DNA of 64,000 bases from Candidatus Falkowbacteria bacterium (GTDB lineage Bacteria > Patescibacteriota > Patescibacteriia > Patescibacteriales > Patescibacteriaceae), in the NCBI GenBank assembly GCA_016699775.1, contig CP065010.1, positions 310,001 to 374,000 on the forward strand, given 5' to 3'. Position numbers and translations under genes: made by a program. The notes beneath the pieces are model-generated. The model worked only from the letters and a program-made list of their open reading frames with translations. It did no database searches and was not told the origin of the DNA. This document shows, piece after piece, positions 1 through 7,834 of the stretch (the stretch's first letter is position 1; each line of letters begins with the position of its first letter).

Positions 1-1
1 T

Positions 2-196
2 GATTACACATTGGACTCATACTCAGCAGCTGATACTGATAGCCGAAGCATACGTAATTTAATGCATGCTTCTGGTACAGTTGAAGAAGCTAATCAGGAA
101 ATTGAGATATGGTTTAAGCCAGAAGAGCTTCTGTCATATAAACTAGCTCAAGAGCAAATTTTATATGACATAGATTTTGATGGAGTGAAAGAATAA
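2..196 (+). CDS. ndk: Nucleoside-diphosphate kinase, C-terminal fragment
   Basis: C-terminal part of a nucleoside-diphosphate kinase, which moves the gamma phosphate between nucleotides through a phosphohistidine. The frame is open to the left edge, so the start lies outside the window. The visible residues carry the end of the family: DSYxxAD, then RSIRNLMHAS, where the His is the phosphorylated active-site residue (usual pattern NxxHGSDS, here HASGT), then EIEIWFKPEEL. The roughly 20 residues after WFKPEEL are more than the short bacterial enzymes have. A hairpin terminator follows the stop. The assignment rests on the active-site block; only the C-terminal third can be judged. Confidence 0.8.
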   Translation, partial: DYTLDSYSAADTDSRSIRNLMHASGTVEEANQEIEIWFKPEELLSYKLAQEQILYDIDFDGVKE

Positions 197-216
197 AATA
201 TTAGTAAAAAAAATAT

Positions 217-243
217 AAAGCCCGGTTTATTCTCCGGGTTTTA
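217..243. terminator. Bidirectional terminator between ndk and dtd
   Basis: The arms CCCGG (221-225) and CCGGG (234-238) are extended by A/T pairs and flanked by A and T runs on both sides. It can end ndk on the + strand and dtd on the - strand. Confidence 0.75.
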
Positions 244-247
244 TGTT

Positions 248-685
248 TTATAAATCAAGAATAATAGTAACTGGACCGTCATTAATTAATGAAATTTGCA
301 TGTTGGTTTTGAATTTTCCAGTCACCACAGAAATATTTTTTGCTTGTAAGGCTTGAATAAATTTTTCATAATATTTCTCAGCTTTTGCTGGGTCAGCTGC
401 ATCAGTAAAACTTGGGCGGTTTCCTTGGTTACAATCAGCATATAACGTAAATTGCGAGACAACCAGGATTTCCCCGCCAGTATCAATAATTGAAAGATTA
501 AGCTTTCTGTTATTATCCTCAAAAATTCTAAGCCTAGAGATCTTATCAGCTAATTTATCAATCATTTCTTCGGTGTCATTTTTATGAATAGCTAAAAAAA
601 CCACAAGACCGGACTTAATTGATCCAATTTTTTCCCCCTCACTTCTGACAGAGGCATTTGTAACACGTTGAATAACCGTTCTCAT
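248..685 (-). CDS. dtd: D-aminoacyl-tRNA deacylase
   Basis: Proofreading enzyme that removes D-amino acids (and Gly from tRNA-Ala in many species) from charged tRNA in the cytoplasm. The 145-residue length is normal for the family. It starts MRTVIQRVTNASV, as most members do. The two conserved active-site blocks are present: SQFTLYAD followed by GNRPSF in the middle, and NDGPVT near the C-terminus (cross-subunit Gly-cisPro region; here Gly-Pro). It is convergent with ndk and shares a terminator with it. The ATG at 685 fits the family N-terminus. No neighbour suggests an operon. Confidence 0.95.
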   Translation of the reverse strand: MRTVIQRVTNASVRSEGEKIGSIKSGLVVFLAIHKNDTEEMIDKLADKISRLRIFEDNNRKLNLSIIDTGGEILVVSQFTLYADCNQGNRPSFTDAADPAKAEKYYEKFIQALQAKNISVVTGKFKTNMQISLINDGPVTIILDL

Positions 686-722
686 ATTTATTTATATTAC
701 AGCATATATTAAGAAATACCAC

Positions 723-751
723 TTGTGCTTTTTATTATTCTGTGGTATTGT
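723..751 (+). promoter_or_regulatory. Candidate promoter for the 796 gene
   Basis: TTGTGC, a 17-base spacer, then TATTGT, about 40 bases before the start of the small gene at 796. The -10 box is weak; position is the main support. Confidence 0.35.
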
Positions 752-795
752 GGAATCTTAAGAAATATTCATAAAATAAAAATTAAGGAGTAGTG

Positions 796-1011
796 ATGGG
801 TTCCTCTAATCGTGATCGTGTCAAAGGAAAATTTAATGATCTAATTCCTAAAACTAAAGGAAATGGGAATGGATTAGGAAACAATTGTTGGAAAGGGCCA
901 AGAAATCACAACGAAATCCGTGCGATGGGATCTACAATCAGTAGGTTTGGATCTGATAGCGGAAAGAAGAATCCCCCAAAAAGGGAAAATAACCAAAAAA
1001 GAAATAAATAA
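796..1011 (+). CDS. Small basic hypothetical protein
   Basis: A 71-residue, very basic, Gly/Asn/Lys-rich protein (MGSSNRDRVKGKF at the start, many Lys/Arg/Asn at the end) with one Cys. I do not recognise a family. It is treated as a gene because a strong ribosome site (AAGGAG, 785-790) lies five bases before ATG 796, a GTG one codon upstream is worse placed, and a good terminator follows at 1031-1068. The composition suggests a disordered nucleic-acid-binding protein, but that is inference only. Confidence 0.55.
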   Translation: MGSSNRDRVKGKFNDLIPKTKGNGNGLGNNCWKGPRNHNEIRAMGSTISRFGSDSGKKNPPKRENNQKRNK

Positions 1012-1030
1012 ATCAAACAAACAAGGATAT

Positions 1031-1068
1031 ATGCTGTGGTCTCTAATTTGGCCACAGTATTTTTTTAC
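1031..1068 (+). terminator. Rho-independent terminator after the 796 gene
   Basis: CTGTGG (1034-1039) pairs with CCACAG (1052-1057), extended by flanking A/T pairs, followed by a run of T at 1060-1066. Confidence 0.75.
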
Positions 1069-1138
1069 CAAATTGACAGAATTAGTTTTTTCTATTAAGA
1101 TATACAAAAAATTTCCAGTAAATTAAAAAAAAATTGAA

Positions 1139-1786
1139 ATGGGAAAAATACCGTTATTTGTTTTTACCAGAGAGGGAGTTGACGCAAAACTGTTTTCAGT
1201 TAACATCCTTTCAACCACTCCTGGTATTTTCGAACTAAAGCGCAATAATTTCAAAGTGGATCTTTTGAAATCGCAAAGCAGGCTAACTAAGGATGAGATA
1301 AATCTTGTTTTCTCGAAATGTATTAGGAAGGAAGATAATATAATTTGCCTTGAGTTAAAACCAGGGAAAATTAGGAATATAAAAAGATTACAGCAAAATT
1401 TTCCTTCGTATGCAGGAAATATTTATAAAGGTGTTCCAGATTGCGATGGAATTTTGTTCAAGACAGCTTGGGCCGATCCATGGTTAAGCCCCCGTCGATT
1501 TGAGTTAATTAAAGAGAAATATTCAAAGTTTTCGATTCTCGGTGTTAACTTTTCTATGATTAAAAGTATGGGAAATTTTAGCTCGTTAGCTAAAAAAATT
1601 GTCTCATATCAAGGAGGAGTTGATGCAGTATATTTTGATATCAATGATCGGGAGCTTAAATTTCTTGAAAAAAATTCTAATTGCAGAAATTTTTACGAAG
1701 AAATTGATCATGAATTGCAAGTTGCCTACCAGCAAGAAAGTAATTTTAAGTTCCCAAGTTTATATAACAAAAGCCGATTCGTTTAA
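1139..1786 (+). CDS. Hypothetical protein, 215 residues
   Basis: Unrecognised soluble protein of 215 residues. It has no signal peptide, membrane segment or clear motif. The sequence is mixed alpha/beta in character, with two segments rich in aromatic and acidic residues near positions 100 and 160 (WADPWLSPRRFELI; GGVDAVYFDINDRELKF). It starts at ATG 1139 behind an A-rich stretch without a clear ribosome site. Its last codons form the left arm of the terminator at 1769-1806, which supports that the frame is really expressed. Function unknown. Confidence 0.6.
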   Translation: MGKIPLFVFTREGVDAKLFSVNILSTTPGIFELKRNNFKVDLLKSQSRLTKDEINLVFSKCIRKEDNIICLELKPGKIRNIKRLQQNFPSYAGNIYKGVPDCDGILFKTAWADPWLSPRRFELIKEKYSKFSILGVNFSMIKSMGNFSSLAKKIVSYQGGVDAVYFDINDRELKFLEKNSNCRNFYEEIDHELQVAYQQESNFKFPSLYNKSRFV

Positions 1787-1806
1787 GTAGAGTCGGCTTT
1801 ATTTTA
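1769..1806 (+). terminator. Terminator overlapping the end of the 1139 gene
   Basis: AAAAGCCGA and TCGGCTTT arms (1769-1777 and 1793-1800) with the stop codon (1784-1786) inside the loop region, followed by a T-rich run. The hairpin is partly coding. Confidence 0.7.
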
Positions 1807-1817
1807 TTTTATTAAAT

Positions 1818-3287
1818 TTAGTCTTTGATGCAACGGACGGAGTAAGCTCTGCCACCTGAAATATTTTTTGAACCTCGGGAGATCCCATCACTGGATGAAC
1901 TAATTTCTCTAACAATTATTGAATCTGGATAAGCAGTACCACCATCTACTCTGCTCACTAAATTAGAAGTAATAAAAGAAGCGTAGCTGCCATAATTGTT
2001 AAATTTTGTATTTGTTGGAAAAGGTGGATGTGATGAGCATGCTGTAAGAACAGGGAATTCATAGTAGCTTGGAGGTAGCACAAGGAGTAGGCATGATGCG
2101 CCGTCATTGATTCCTAATCTTCTTCCAGTCAATTCCGCATTAAAGCCTGATGATTCATTAACTTTTAATTTTTTTCCAGCTCCTTGGCATTGATAACTTT
2201 CATTGCGTTGTGGATCACAAGGAAGTGAATTAGCTAGATAGGTTTCTAAAATTGAAAATTCTTGATCAGTTGGAATATGCCAGCCATCTGGGCATAATCC
2301 TTGGACATTTTGATTACTTTTCCATTCACCTGTAGGACTCAAATAAGGTCCACTGCCGGGTTTCTTTGCACAACACATTACATCTGTCTCAGTAGTTACT
2401 GGACAGCCACCAAGAGCGTAACTTTGAGTGTTATTTTGACATTGAAGAGCTTCATAAGGAGAATATAAGGTTCTTCCAGCATCACAGTCTGCTTTAGCGC
2501 CTTGTGTGCCTGTACCTGAGGTACTAATACAATCAAGCCCATCAGCCCTTGATGAAGATGCATATTTAACCCCGTTGAATAACCAGGTGCAATCTGATGT
2601 TGTCATTGTTTGGTTATAATTAATACATACTTCAGGGCCACCACTCCCTATATTGCAATTTGCATCTTTTTCACAGATTCTTGGGGTTCCAGCACAGCGC
2701 TTTTGCGTATTAATACAAGTGCCATTTGGTAATGTTCTCGTCCTCAAATTCTCCGCCATCCAACATTGATTACCAATGCTAACAGTCTTATATTCAAAAC
2801 CATCTCTGTCCGTAATTTTGTCACCGCAGTGGAAAATACCTTCTTTGGTGCTATAAATTAGTTTTCCTTTATTAGGATCACCATCAGCGCCAACACAGCC
2901 GGAGAGTGAGTATGATTGTTGGTCAGTAGCTACTTTATATATAAATTCTGAATCTGGGCAATTATGATCGGTTCTTGGCTGTGGGTTTGAGGGGACTTCA
3001 TCAAGATAAACGATGTTATTTGAACTATTTCGTAACGGTTGGCCGGGAGTAATACTGGTTGGGAAAACTCCATGATCTTTATAATACGCATTTAAGGCCG
3101 TCTGCAAAGTATTAATATTTGATATACGCCTAACATCTCGGGATTTTACTCGAATGCTGGTATAGCTAACCATAGCCAAAGAAGCAATAATTACAATAAT
3201 CAAAACGACAACCATTATCTCAACTAGAGTAAAAGCGTAAATATTTTTGAAGGTAAATATTTTTTTATTTTTTAGGAATGAATTCAT
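1818..3287 (-). CDS. Type IV pilin-like protein fused to a FISUMP domain
   Basis: Likely surface-exposed pilin or pseudopilin with a large C-terminal domain. Residues 19-45 are a class III signal and N-terminal helix: FTLVEIMVVVLIIVIIASL, with the conserved Glu at +5 and Ala18 (not the usual Gly) before the cleavage point. Residues 46-100 fit a pilin helix ending in QTALNAYYKDHGVFPTS. From about residue 155 the sequence matches the Fibrobacter succinogenes major paralogous domain: DRDGFEYKTVSIGNQCWMAEN, LCPDGWHIPTDQEF, SGFNAELTGRR and a final RAYSVRCIKD. An insert with many Cys lies between. 489 residues is about three times a normal pilin. A prepilin peptidase and assembly ATPase are expected elsewhere; none is in this window. 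Confidence 0.85.
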   Translation of the reverse strand: MNSFLKNKKIFTFKNIYAFTLVEIMVVVLIIVIIASLAMVSYTSIRVKSRDVRRISNINTLQTALNAYYKDHGVFPTSITPGQPLRNSSNNIVYLDEVPSNPQPRTDHNCPDSEFIYKVATDQQSYSLSGCVGADGDPNKGKLIYSTKEGIFHCGDKITDRDGFEYKTVSIGNQCWMAENLRTRTLPNGTCINTQKRCAGTPRICEKDANCNIGSGGPEVCINYNQTMTTSDCTWLFNGVKYASSSRADGLDCISTSGTGTQGAKADCDAGRTLYSPYEALQCQNNTQSYALGGCPVTTETDVMCCAKKPGSGPYLSPTGEWKSNQNVQGLCPDGWHIPTDQEFSILETYLANSLPCDPQRNESYQCQGAGKKLKVNESSGFNAELTGRRLGINDGASCLLLVLPPSYYEFPVLTACSSHPPFPTNTKFNNYGSYASFITSNLVSRVDGGTAYPDSIIVREISSSSDGISRGSKNISGGRAYSVRCIKD

Positions 3288-3320
3288 AGTATATATAGTA
3301 TAACATAGTCCTTTTTGGTA

Positions 3321-3887
3321 TCAAAAAGAATTAAAATCGGGTTTAATTTTATCTGTATAATCTTTATATAATTTTTTGATTTTTGGATCTATGACAAGGC
3401 GACAATAACCTTGATTCTGATTTTGATTATAATAGTCTTGATGATAGGTTTCGGCTGGGTAGAAAGTAGAGAGTTTTGAAACCTCTGTCACAAAAGGATG
3501 CGGATAGATTCCTGATTTTTCTAGCAGACTTTTTGTTTCAAGGATGATGCTTTTTTCTTCATCACTGTTATAAAAAACCGCTGAACGATATTGGGTGCCA
3601 ATGTCTGCGCCTTGTTGATTTACAGTTGTTGGATCATGAAGTTTCCAAAAGATATCTAATAATTCCTGTAAGGTGATAATTGTTGTGTCATAGGTTATCT
3701 GAATGGCCTCAGCATGCCCTGTTTTTCCACTACACACTGCATCATAGGTTGGGTGGGTTGTTGTTCCACCGGTATACCCAGAAATGACAGAAATTACTCC
3801 CTTGATTCTTTTAAAAATTGCCTCCAGACACCAAAAACAACCGCCAGCTAATGTAATAGTGTCAGTGGTTTTTTCTAGATGAGGCAT
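3321..3887 (-). CDS. msrA: Peptide methionine sulfoxide reductase MsrA
   Basis: Reduces methionine-S-sulfoxide in oxidised proteins. The catalytic block GGCFWCLEAIF lies at residues 15-25, with Cys17 as the nucleophile. Other family marks are GYTGGTTTHPTYDAVCSGKTGHAEAI, GADIGTQYRSAVFY and AETYHQDYY. Length 188 is close to the family norm. It lies three bases after the helicase gene on the same strand, so the two are probably one transcript from the promoter at 5331-5359. It has no MsrB fusion. Confidence 0.97.
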   Translation of the reverse strand: MPHLEKTTDTITLAGGCFWCLEAIFKRIKGVISVISGYTGGTTTHPTYDAVCSGKTGHAEAIQITYDTTIITLQELLDIFWKLHDPTTVNQQGADIGTQYRSAVFYNSDEEKSIILETKSLLEKSGIYPHPFVTEVSKLSTFYPAETYHQDYYNQNQNQGYCRLVIDPKIKKLYKDYTDKIKPDFNSF

Positions 3888-3890
3888 ATT

Positions 3891-5297
3891 TTAGAATGAT
3901 CTACGTTTTGAATGGAATTTTCCTTGAGTAGGTTTATTAGTAGATCGATTTTTTTGAAATGAATTACCTGAAGCGCTTGAACGAGAATTTGAATGGAATT
4001 TCTTTGATACCGCAAGGGATGAAGGTGAAGTTGATGGTTGAGAAGAGTATGGTGCTCTAGTAGAGCGGAAATTACCACCTGGATTAGGTTTGGAATTTCT
4101 TGGTGCCGGACGACGATTTCTGGAAAAGTTTGATCGTGAATGACTAGGGGATGAAGGACGGGGGGCCGGTGCGTCAATCGTGCCCTTGGTTCCTTTACGA
4201 ACAGGTAATGATTTTTTTATAAGTCGTTCAATATTTTTTACGTCATTTTGTTGATGAGGCATTGCAAAAGAAATTGCATGACCGGCTGATTCAGCGCGTC
4301 CCGTTCGGCCAATGCGATGAACATAGTCTTCGGCATTTTCTGGTAAGTCATAGTTAATAACCAGTTCAATGCCTTTGACATCAATACCTCTGGCCGCAAT
4401 ATCAGTGGCAACTAATACACGATAGCGACCAACTTTAAAACCTTCCAAAGCTTCACGACGTTGACCAAGAGATCTATTAGAGTGAATTTCGGCTGATTTA
4501 TGGCCAGCGGTTTTCAGAAATTTGGCAATTTTTTTGGCCTCATGTTTTGTTCGAGTAAAGACCAAGACACTGCCACGATATTCAGCCAAAACAGTTTCCA
4601 GGACTGATATTTTATTTGCTTTTTCAACAAAAAATAATTCTTGAGTAACATTTTTGCTAGCACTGCCAGCCGGCGCAACTTCAACTCTAATTGGTAGTTG
4701 CATATGCGAGGCGGCGAGGGCAACAATACGTGTTGGCATTGTGGCGGAGAAAAGCATTGTTTGACGTTTCTTTGGTAGTTTTTCTAAAATTATTTTAATT
4801 TGAGGCATAAAACCCATATCAAGCATACGATCAGCTTCATCTAAGACTAGAATCGCTGTGGTTTCTAGTTTTACTGTTCGGCGTTCCATGTGGTCAATGA
4901 GTCTGCCTGGAGTGGCGATGATAATATGTGCTTTGGCTTTTAGACGTCGAAGTTGGCGATCAAAGTTTTCTCCACCAATTAAAACAGCGGTTTTTAAACC
5001 AAAGGAACGTCCAATTTTTTGTAGTGATTCGTCAACCTGAACTGCAAGTTCACGAGTTGGAACCACCACTAAACCTTGCCCACCATCACGGGCTAATCTT
5101 TGTAGCATAGGAATACCAAAGGCTAAGGTTTTGCCTGTGCCAGTTTGGGCAATACCAATTATATCCTTACCTTCAATACCAAAGGGGATTGATTGCTGTT
5201 GGATTGGGGTTGGGGCTGTAAATTTATTTTTTATTAAAACATCAAGGAGTTTTGGAGCAATGCCGAGACCGGCAAACCCGTTAGAGGGCTGGTTCAT
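3891..5297 (-). CDS. rhlE: DEAD-box RNA helicase, RhlE-like
   Basis: ATP-dependent RNA helicase. The Q motif region (FAGLGIAPKLLDVL, TPIQQQSIPFG) is followed by AQTGTGKT (Walker A), PTRELAVQ, TPGRLIDHM, DEADRMLDMGF (Walker B), SATMP, and in the second lobe FTRTKHEAKK, ATDIAARGID and HRIGRTGRAESAGHA. The last 90 residues are a Ser/Arg/Pro/Asn-rich basic tail with short repeats, typical of RhlE-type RNA-binding tails. Total length is 468. It heads a two-gene unit with msrA. The -10/-35 pair lies 34-62 bases upstream, divergent from the structured RNA. Confidence 0.95.
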   Translation of the reverse strand: MNQPSNGFAGLGIAPKLLDVLIKNKFTAPTPIQQQSIPFGIEGKDIIGIAQTGTGKTLAFGIPMLQRLARDGGQGLVVVPTRELAVQVDESLQKIGRSFGLKTAVLIGGENFDRQLRRLKAKAHIIIATPGRLIDHMERRTVKLETTAILVLDEADRMLDMGFMPQIKIILEKLPKKRQTMLFSATMPTRIVALAASHMQLPIRVEVAPAGSASKNVTQELFFVEKANKISVLETVLAEYRGSVLVFTRTKHEAKKIAKFLKTAGHKSAEIHSNRSLGQRREALEGFKVGRYRVLVATDIAARGIDVKGIELVINYDLPENAEDYVHRIGRTGRAESAGHAISFAMPHQQNDVKNIERLIKKSLPVRKGTKGTIDAPAPRPSSPSHSRSNFSRNRRPAPRNSKPNPGGNFRSTRAPYSSQPSTSPSSLAVSKKFHSNSRSSASGNSFQKNRSTNKPTQGKFHSKRRSF

Positions 5298-5330
5298 AGA
5301 ATATAGTTATTTGTCTAAAGTTACCTATTT

Positions 5331-5359
5331 AGTATAGGGGTAGTGGGGTATAAAGGCAA
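5331..5359 (-). promoter_or_regulatory. Promoter of the helicase-msrA unit
   Basis: On the - strand, TTGCCT (5354-5359), 17 bases, TATACT (5331-5336). The predicted start is near 5324, giving a leader of about 27 bases. Confidence 0.7.
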
Positions 5360-5371
5360 TTTTTGTATATT

Positions 5372-5400
5372 TTGATTCTGAGGTATACTATTTATATAGT
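5372..5400 (+). promoter_or_regulatory. Promoter of the 5407-5545 structured RNA
   Basis: TTGATT (5372-5377), 17-base spacer, TATAGT (5395-5400). Its -35 box is only 12 bases from that of the divergent helicase promoter. Confidence 0.65.
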
Positions 5401-5406
5401 ACATCT

Positions 5407-5545
5407 GGTAATACAAAAAAATAGTTGGTTTTTGCTCCCACAGCTCTCTGCTTTATGGAGGGGAATTCAATAGCTTTTACTATTGACTGTGGGGCATAAT
5501 TATATAGATCCTTCTGTTGAATATACGAAGAGATCTTTTTTATTT
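5407..5545 (+). ncRNA. Structured small RNA with a three-way junction
   Basis: A self-contained transcription unit without an open reading frame. After the promoter at 5372-5400 the RNA can form a closing helix (5436-5443 with 5487-5494, CCACAG/CTGTGG core), an inner hairpin of six pairs (CTCTCT 5444-5449 with GGAGGG 5457-5462) and a second inner hairpin (CAATAG 5468-5473 with CTATTG 5480-5485). Together these make a three-way junction. The terminator follows at 5506-5545. I do not recognise it as 6S, SRP, tmRNA or RNase P RNA. The predicted length is about 135 bases. Pairing was found by eye, without an energy calculation. Confidence 0.55.
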
Positions 5546-5546
5546 T
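5506..5546. terminator. Terminator of the structured RNA, overlapping the lexA end
   Basis: AGATC-CTTC (5506-5514) pairs with GAAG-A-GATCT (5527-5536), followed by TTTTT. It overlaps the stop codon of convergent lexA at 5540. Confidence 0.7.
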
Positions 5547-6169
5547 CCTTCAGGCACTACACAAATGACTCGTCCACATATTGCACCTTCAGTAGCAATA
5601 ATTGGTTTATGAGAATTATCACTTGATTCCGGTGCTAACATAATTGCCCCATCGCCTTTGTATAATTTTTTTATTGTCGCCTTGTCGTCAATCACTGCGA
5701 CAACGCGATCACCTTGTTCATAGCCATCTTGCTTACGGATTAAGACCAGCGAATTATCATTGATTCCGGCCTGATTCATTGAAGTTCCGGACGTTTTTAA
5801 CAGATAATAATCTTCTGGTGCGTTTTTTATTAATAAGCTGGCAACTGGTAAATATTCTTCAATATTATTATCAGCAAAAAATTCTGGTGTACCGCACGAC
5901 GCCATACCAAGTAGGGGAATAAGACTTGTTGAGGCGCTGATTGATTCCGTTGGATCAAGTAACTCAATGCTACGAGCATTATGATTTTTTGTGATATAAC
6001 CTTTGGCTCGTAAGGCTTCAAGATACTGACTGACAGAACGAGTGGAACGAAAGCCTAAACTCTCTTGAATTTCCTCAATTGTTGGAGCAATTGAGTGTTG
6101 TTTTAGATAACAATTAATGTAGTCTAAAACGCGCTTTTGCTTTAATGTTAAATTTTTGGTATATTTCAT
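5540..6169 (-). CDS. lexA: LexA repressor (SOS regulator, S24 peptidase)
   Basis: Autocleaving SOS repressor of 209 residues when started at ATG 6169. The N-terminal winged helix matches LexA: LTLKQKRVLDYI, APTIEEIQESLGFRSTRSVSQYLEAL, and GYITKNHNARSIELL. The peptidase domain has the nucleophile in SGTSMNQAGI and the general-base Lys in VVAVIDDKATIK. The cleavage region reads LGMASCGTPEF, so the scissile bond is Cys-Gly rather than Ala-Gly, as known in UmuD-like relatives. A TTG 18 bases further upstream is unlikely because the -10 box (6179-6184) overlaps it. The transcript would then have almost no leader. Confidence 0.95.
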   Translation of the reverse strand: MKYTKNLTLKQKRVLDYINCYLKQHSIAPTIEEIQESLGFRSTRSVSQYLEALRAKGYITKNHNARSIELLDPTESISASTSLIPLLGMASCGTPEFFADNNIEEYLPVASLLIKNAPEDYYLLKTSGTSMNQAGINDNSLVLIRKQDGYEQGDRVVAVIDDKATIKKLYKGDGAIMLAPESSDNSHKPIIATEGAICGRVICVVPEGK

Positions 6170-6178
6170 AATACAGTA

Positions 6179-6207
6179 ATTATACAAAAGTAAAAATATA
6201 AAGGCAA
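6179..6207 (-). promoter_or_regulatory. lexA promoter
   Basis: On the - strand, TTGCCT (6202-6207), 17 bases, TATAAT (6179-6184). The predicted start near 6172 is about three bases before the lexA ATG. Confidence 0.75.
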
Positions 6208-6274
6208 GACCTTAAATTTATTTAATATTAGCTAAAAATAAACATATGAGACAAAACTATGTTCAAAAAAGAGG

Positions 6275-6283
6275 TGTGGATAA
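6275..6283 (-). promoter_or_regulatory. Perfect DnaA-box sequence
   Basis: TGTGGATAA on the + strand is the reverse complement of the consensus DnaA box TTATCCACA. Only one perfect copy lies in this intergenic region, so this is not evidence for an origin. It could be a regulatory DnaA site for the dinB unit or chance. Confidence 0.25.
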
Positions 6284-6346
6284 GTCAGTTTGGAGTAGTA
6301 ATTACCGCCGTTTTAAGAGATTTTTAACTCCTTATTTTTTAATTAT

Positions 6347-6595
6347 ATGTTTGAAAAAGTAAATGAGCCAGTTGAAGTAATGGTTAAATTTTATCGTCGT
6401 AAAGTTTGCCCAACTTTTTTCCGTTGGCGTGAGAAAACCTATCGTGTAGAAAAAGTAAATTTAGTTCATCATGAAGGACGTGGTGATGATAAAATTTATT
6501 ATTTTAGTGTTTCTGATAATGCGAATTTTTTTCGCTTAGCTTTTTCTACCAAAGATTTAGGTTGGAGACTTGAGGAATTATATTTTGAAGGCTAA
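6347..6595 (+). CDS. DUF6504-like protein upstream of dinB
   Basis: A small 82-residue protein. Its pattern EPVEVMVKF, FFRWREKTYRVEKV and a closing FFRLAFSTKDLGWRLEELYFEG resembles the DUF6504 family, often found beside Y-family polymerase genes. It ends 15 bases before dinB on the same strand, so it is probably co-transcribed and part of the translesion or SOS response. There is no catalytic motif; the fold is probably a small beta-rich barrel. The family call is from remembered pattern and should be tested by profile search. Confidence 0.65.
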   Translation: MFEKVNEPVEVMVKFYRRKVCPTFFRWREKTYRVEKVNLVHHEGRGDDKIYYFSVSDNANFFRLAFSTKDLGWRLEELYFEG

Positions 6596-6610
6596 ATACT
6601 AACTATATGT

Positions 6611-7822
6611 ATGCAACGTTTTATTCTCCACGTAGACATGAATTCTTACTTTGCTTCAGTCGAGCAACAAGCCAATCCGTTTTTGCGTGGAAAATCGGTT
6701 GGTGTTTGCGCCTATTTGTCACCGAACGGAGCTATTATCGCTTCTTCAGTTGAAGCTAAGGCTAAAGGTATTAGAACTGCTTTTCGGGTAGTTGATGCTA
6801 GAGTACTTGATCCTAATATTATTTTAGTAGAAAATGAACCAGCAAAATATCGAGCTGTAACAACAAGAATTTTTTCTATTTTAAGAGAGTACACAGATAA
6901 TTTTGAACCATATAGTATTGATGAGGCTTTTATTGACGTCACCAATGCAGTGAATAGTTTTTCCGCTGCTGACATGATTGGTGAAGAAATTAGGCAACGG
7001 ATTTTTTCTGAAGTCGGTGAGTGGTTAAAATGTTCAATTGGAATTTCTTGGACAAAATTTCTTGCCAAGTTTGCCGGTGATACTGCACCCAAAGGCGGAA
7101 CAAAAATTATTAGTCCAGATAATTTAGCTAAGAGTCTAGATTGCGGAGTCACAGAAGCCTGGGGGATTGCCAAAGGTTTAGAACGTCGTTTGCGAATGCT
7201 AGGGATCACCACCTTAAATGAGTTGCGGTTAGCTGATGCCATTAATTTAAAGAAAAATTTAGGCATGGTTGGTTATTATTTGTGGGCTAATGTTAATGGA
7301 CAAGAAATTTCGGTTGTTACTAAAGGTGCTACACCACCAAAATCAATTGGGCATTCCTATTGTCTACCAAAGCAAACAACTGATCATGAATATCTTGATA
7401 AAATATTATATAAATTATGTGAGAAAACAGGACGACGATTACGAGAAAAACAATTAGAGGCACAACGATTATCATTGCAGATTCTTCTGCGATCAGGTGA
7501 GTCTTTTCAGCAAAGTGAAACAGTGGCAGAGCGTTTGTTTACTACCGAAGAAATTTTTGCTGTTGCCATGAAACATTTTCAAGCCATGGAGCTATCAGCT
7601 TCAGTGCGGATGATAGCCATTTCGGTATCGAGATTGTCGCCTGTAACCGGCCAATTGTCGTTATTTACTACAAACACAAAAGGACGTTCGGTGACCGAAG
7701 CCCTTGATGTTATTAATGATAAGTATGGTGAGTATACAGTTGTTAAAGGGGCTATGTTTGGTACGAAAGAGTTAGCCCATGATCGAATTGGGTTTAGGAA
7801 GACGATTAGTTTTGAGGACTAG
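6611..7822 (+). CDS. dinB: DNA polymerase IV (Y family)
   Basis: Error-prone translesion polymerase. The N-terminus is RFILHVDMNSYFASVEQQ, with the first metal Asp. The second acidic pair is in YSIDEAFIDVT. The steric region PNGAIIASSVEAKAKGI follows the usual GVVxxAxYEAR position. Then come CSIGISWTKFLAKFAGDTAPKGG (palm), the helix-hairpin-helix TEAWGIAKGLERRLRMLGI, and the little-finger domain from about 240. The length of 403 is normal. There is no clear beta-clamp motif at the extreme end, though QLSLF near 360 (GQLSLF) is a good internal clamp-type motif. It lies beside lexA (divergent) and follows the DUF6504-like gene. Confidence 0.95.
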   Translation: MQRFILHVDMNSYFASVEQQANPFLRGKSVGVCAYLSPNGAIIASSVEAKAKGIRTAFRVVDARVLDPNIILVENEPAKYRAVTTRIFSILREYTDNFEPYSIDEAFIDVTNAVNSFSAADMIGEEIRQRIFSEVGEWLKCSIGISWTKFLAKFAGDTAPKGGTKIISPDNLAKSLDCGVTEAWGIAKGLERRLRMLGITTLNELRLADAINLKKNLGMVGYYLWANVNGQEISVVTKGATPPKSIGHSYCLPKQTTDHEYLDKILYKLCEKTGRRLREKQLEAQRLSLQILLRSGESFQQSETVAERLFTTEEIFAVAMKHFQAMELSASVRMIAISVSRLSPVTGQLSLFTTNTKGRSVTEALDVINDKYGEYTVVKGAMFGTKELAHDRIGFRKTISFED

Positions 7823-7834
7823 AAAAACTTACTG

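Noticed and set aside
6175..6304. Shared LexA operator AGTAATTA in front of lexA (6175-6182) and the dinB unit (6297-6304)
   Set aside because: An eight-base AT-rich match within 130 bases is too weak; I found no longer palindrome common to both.
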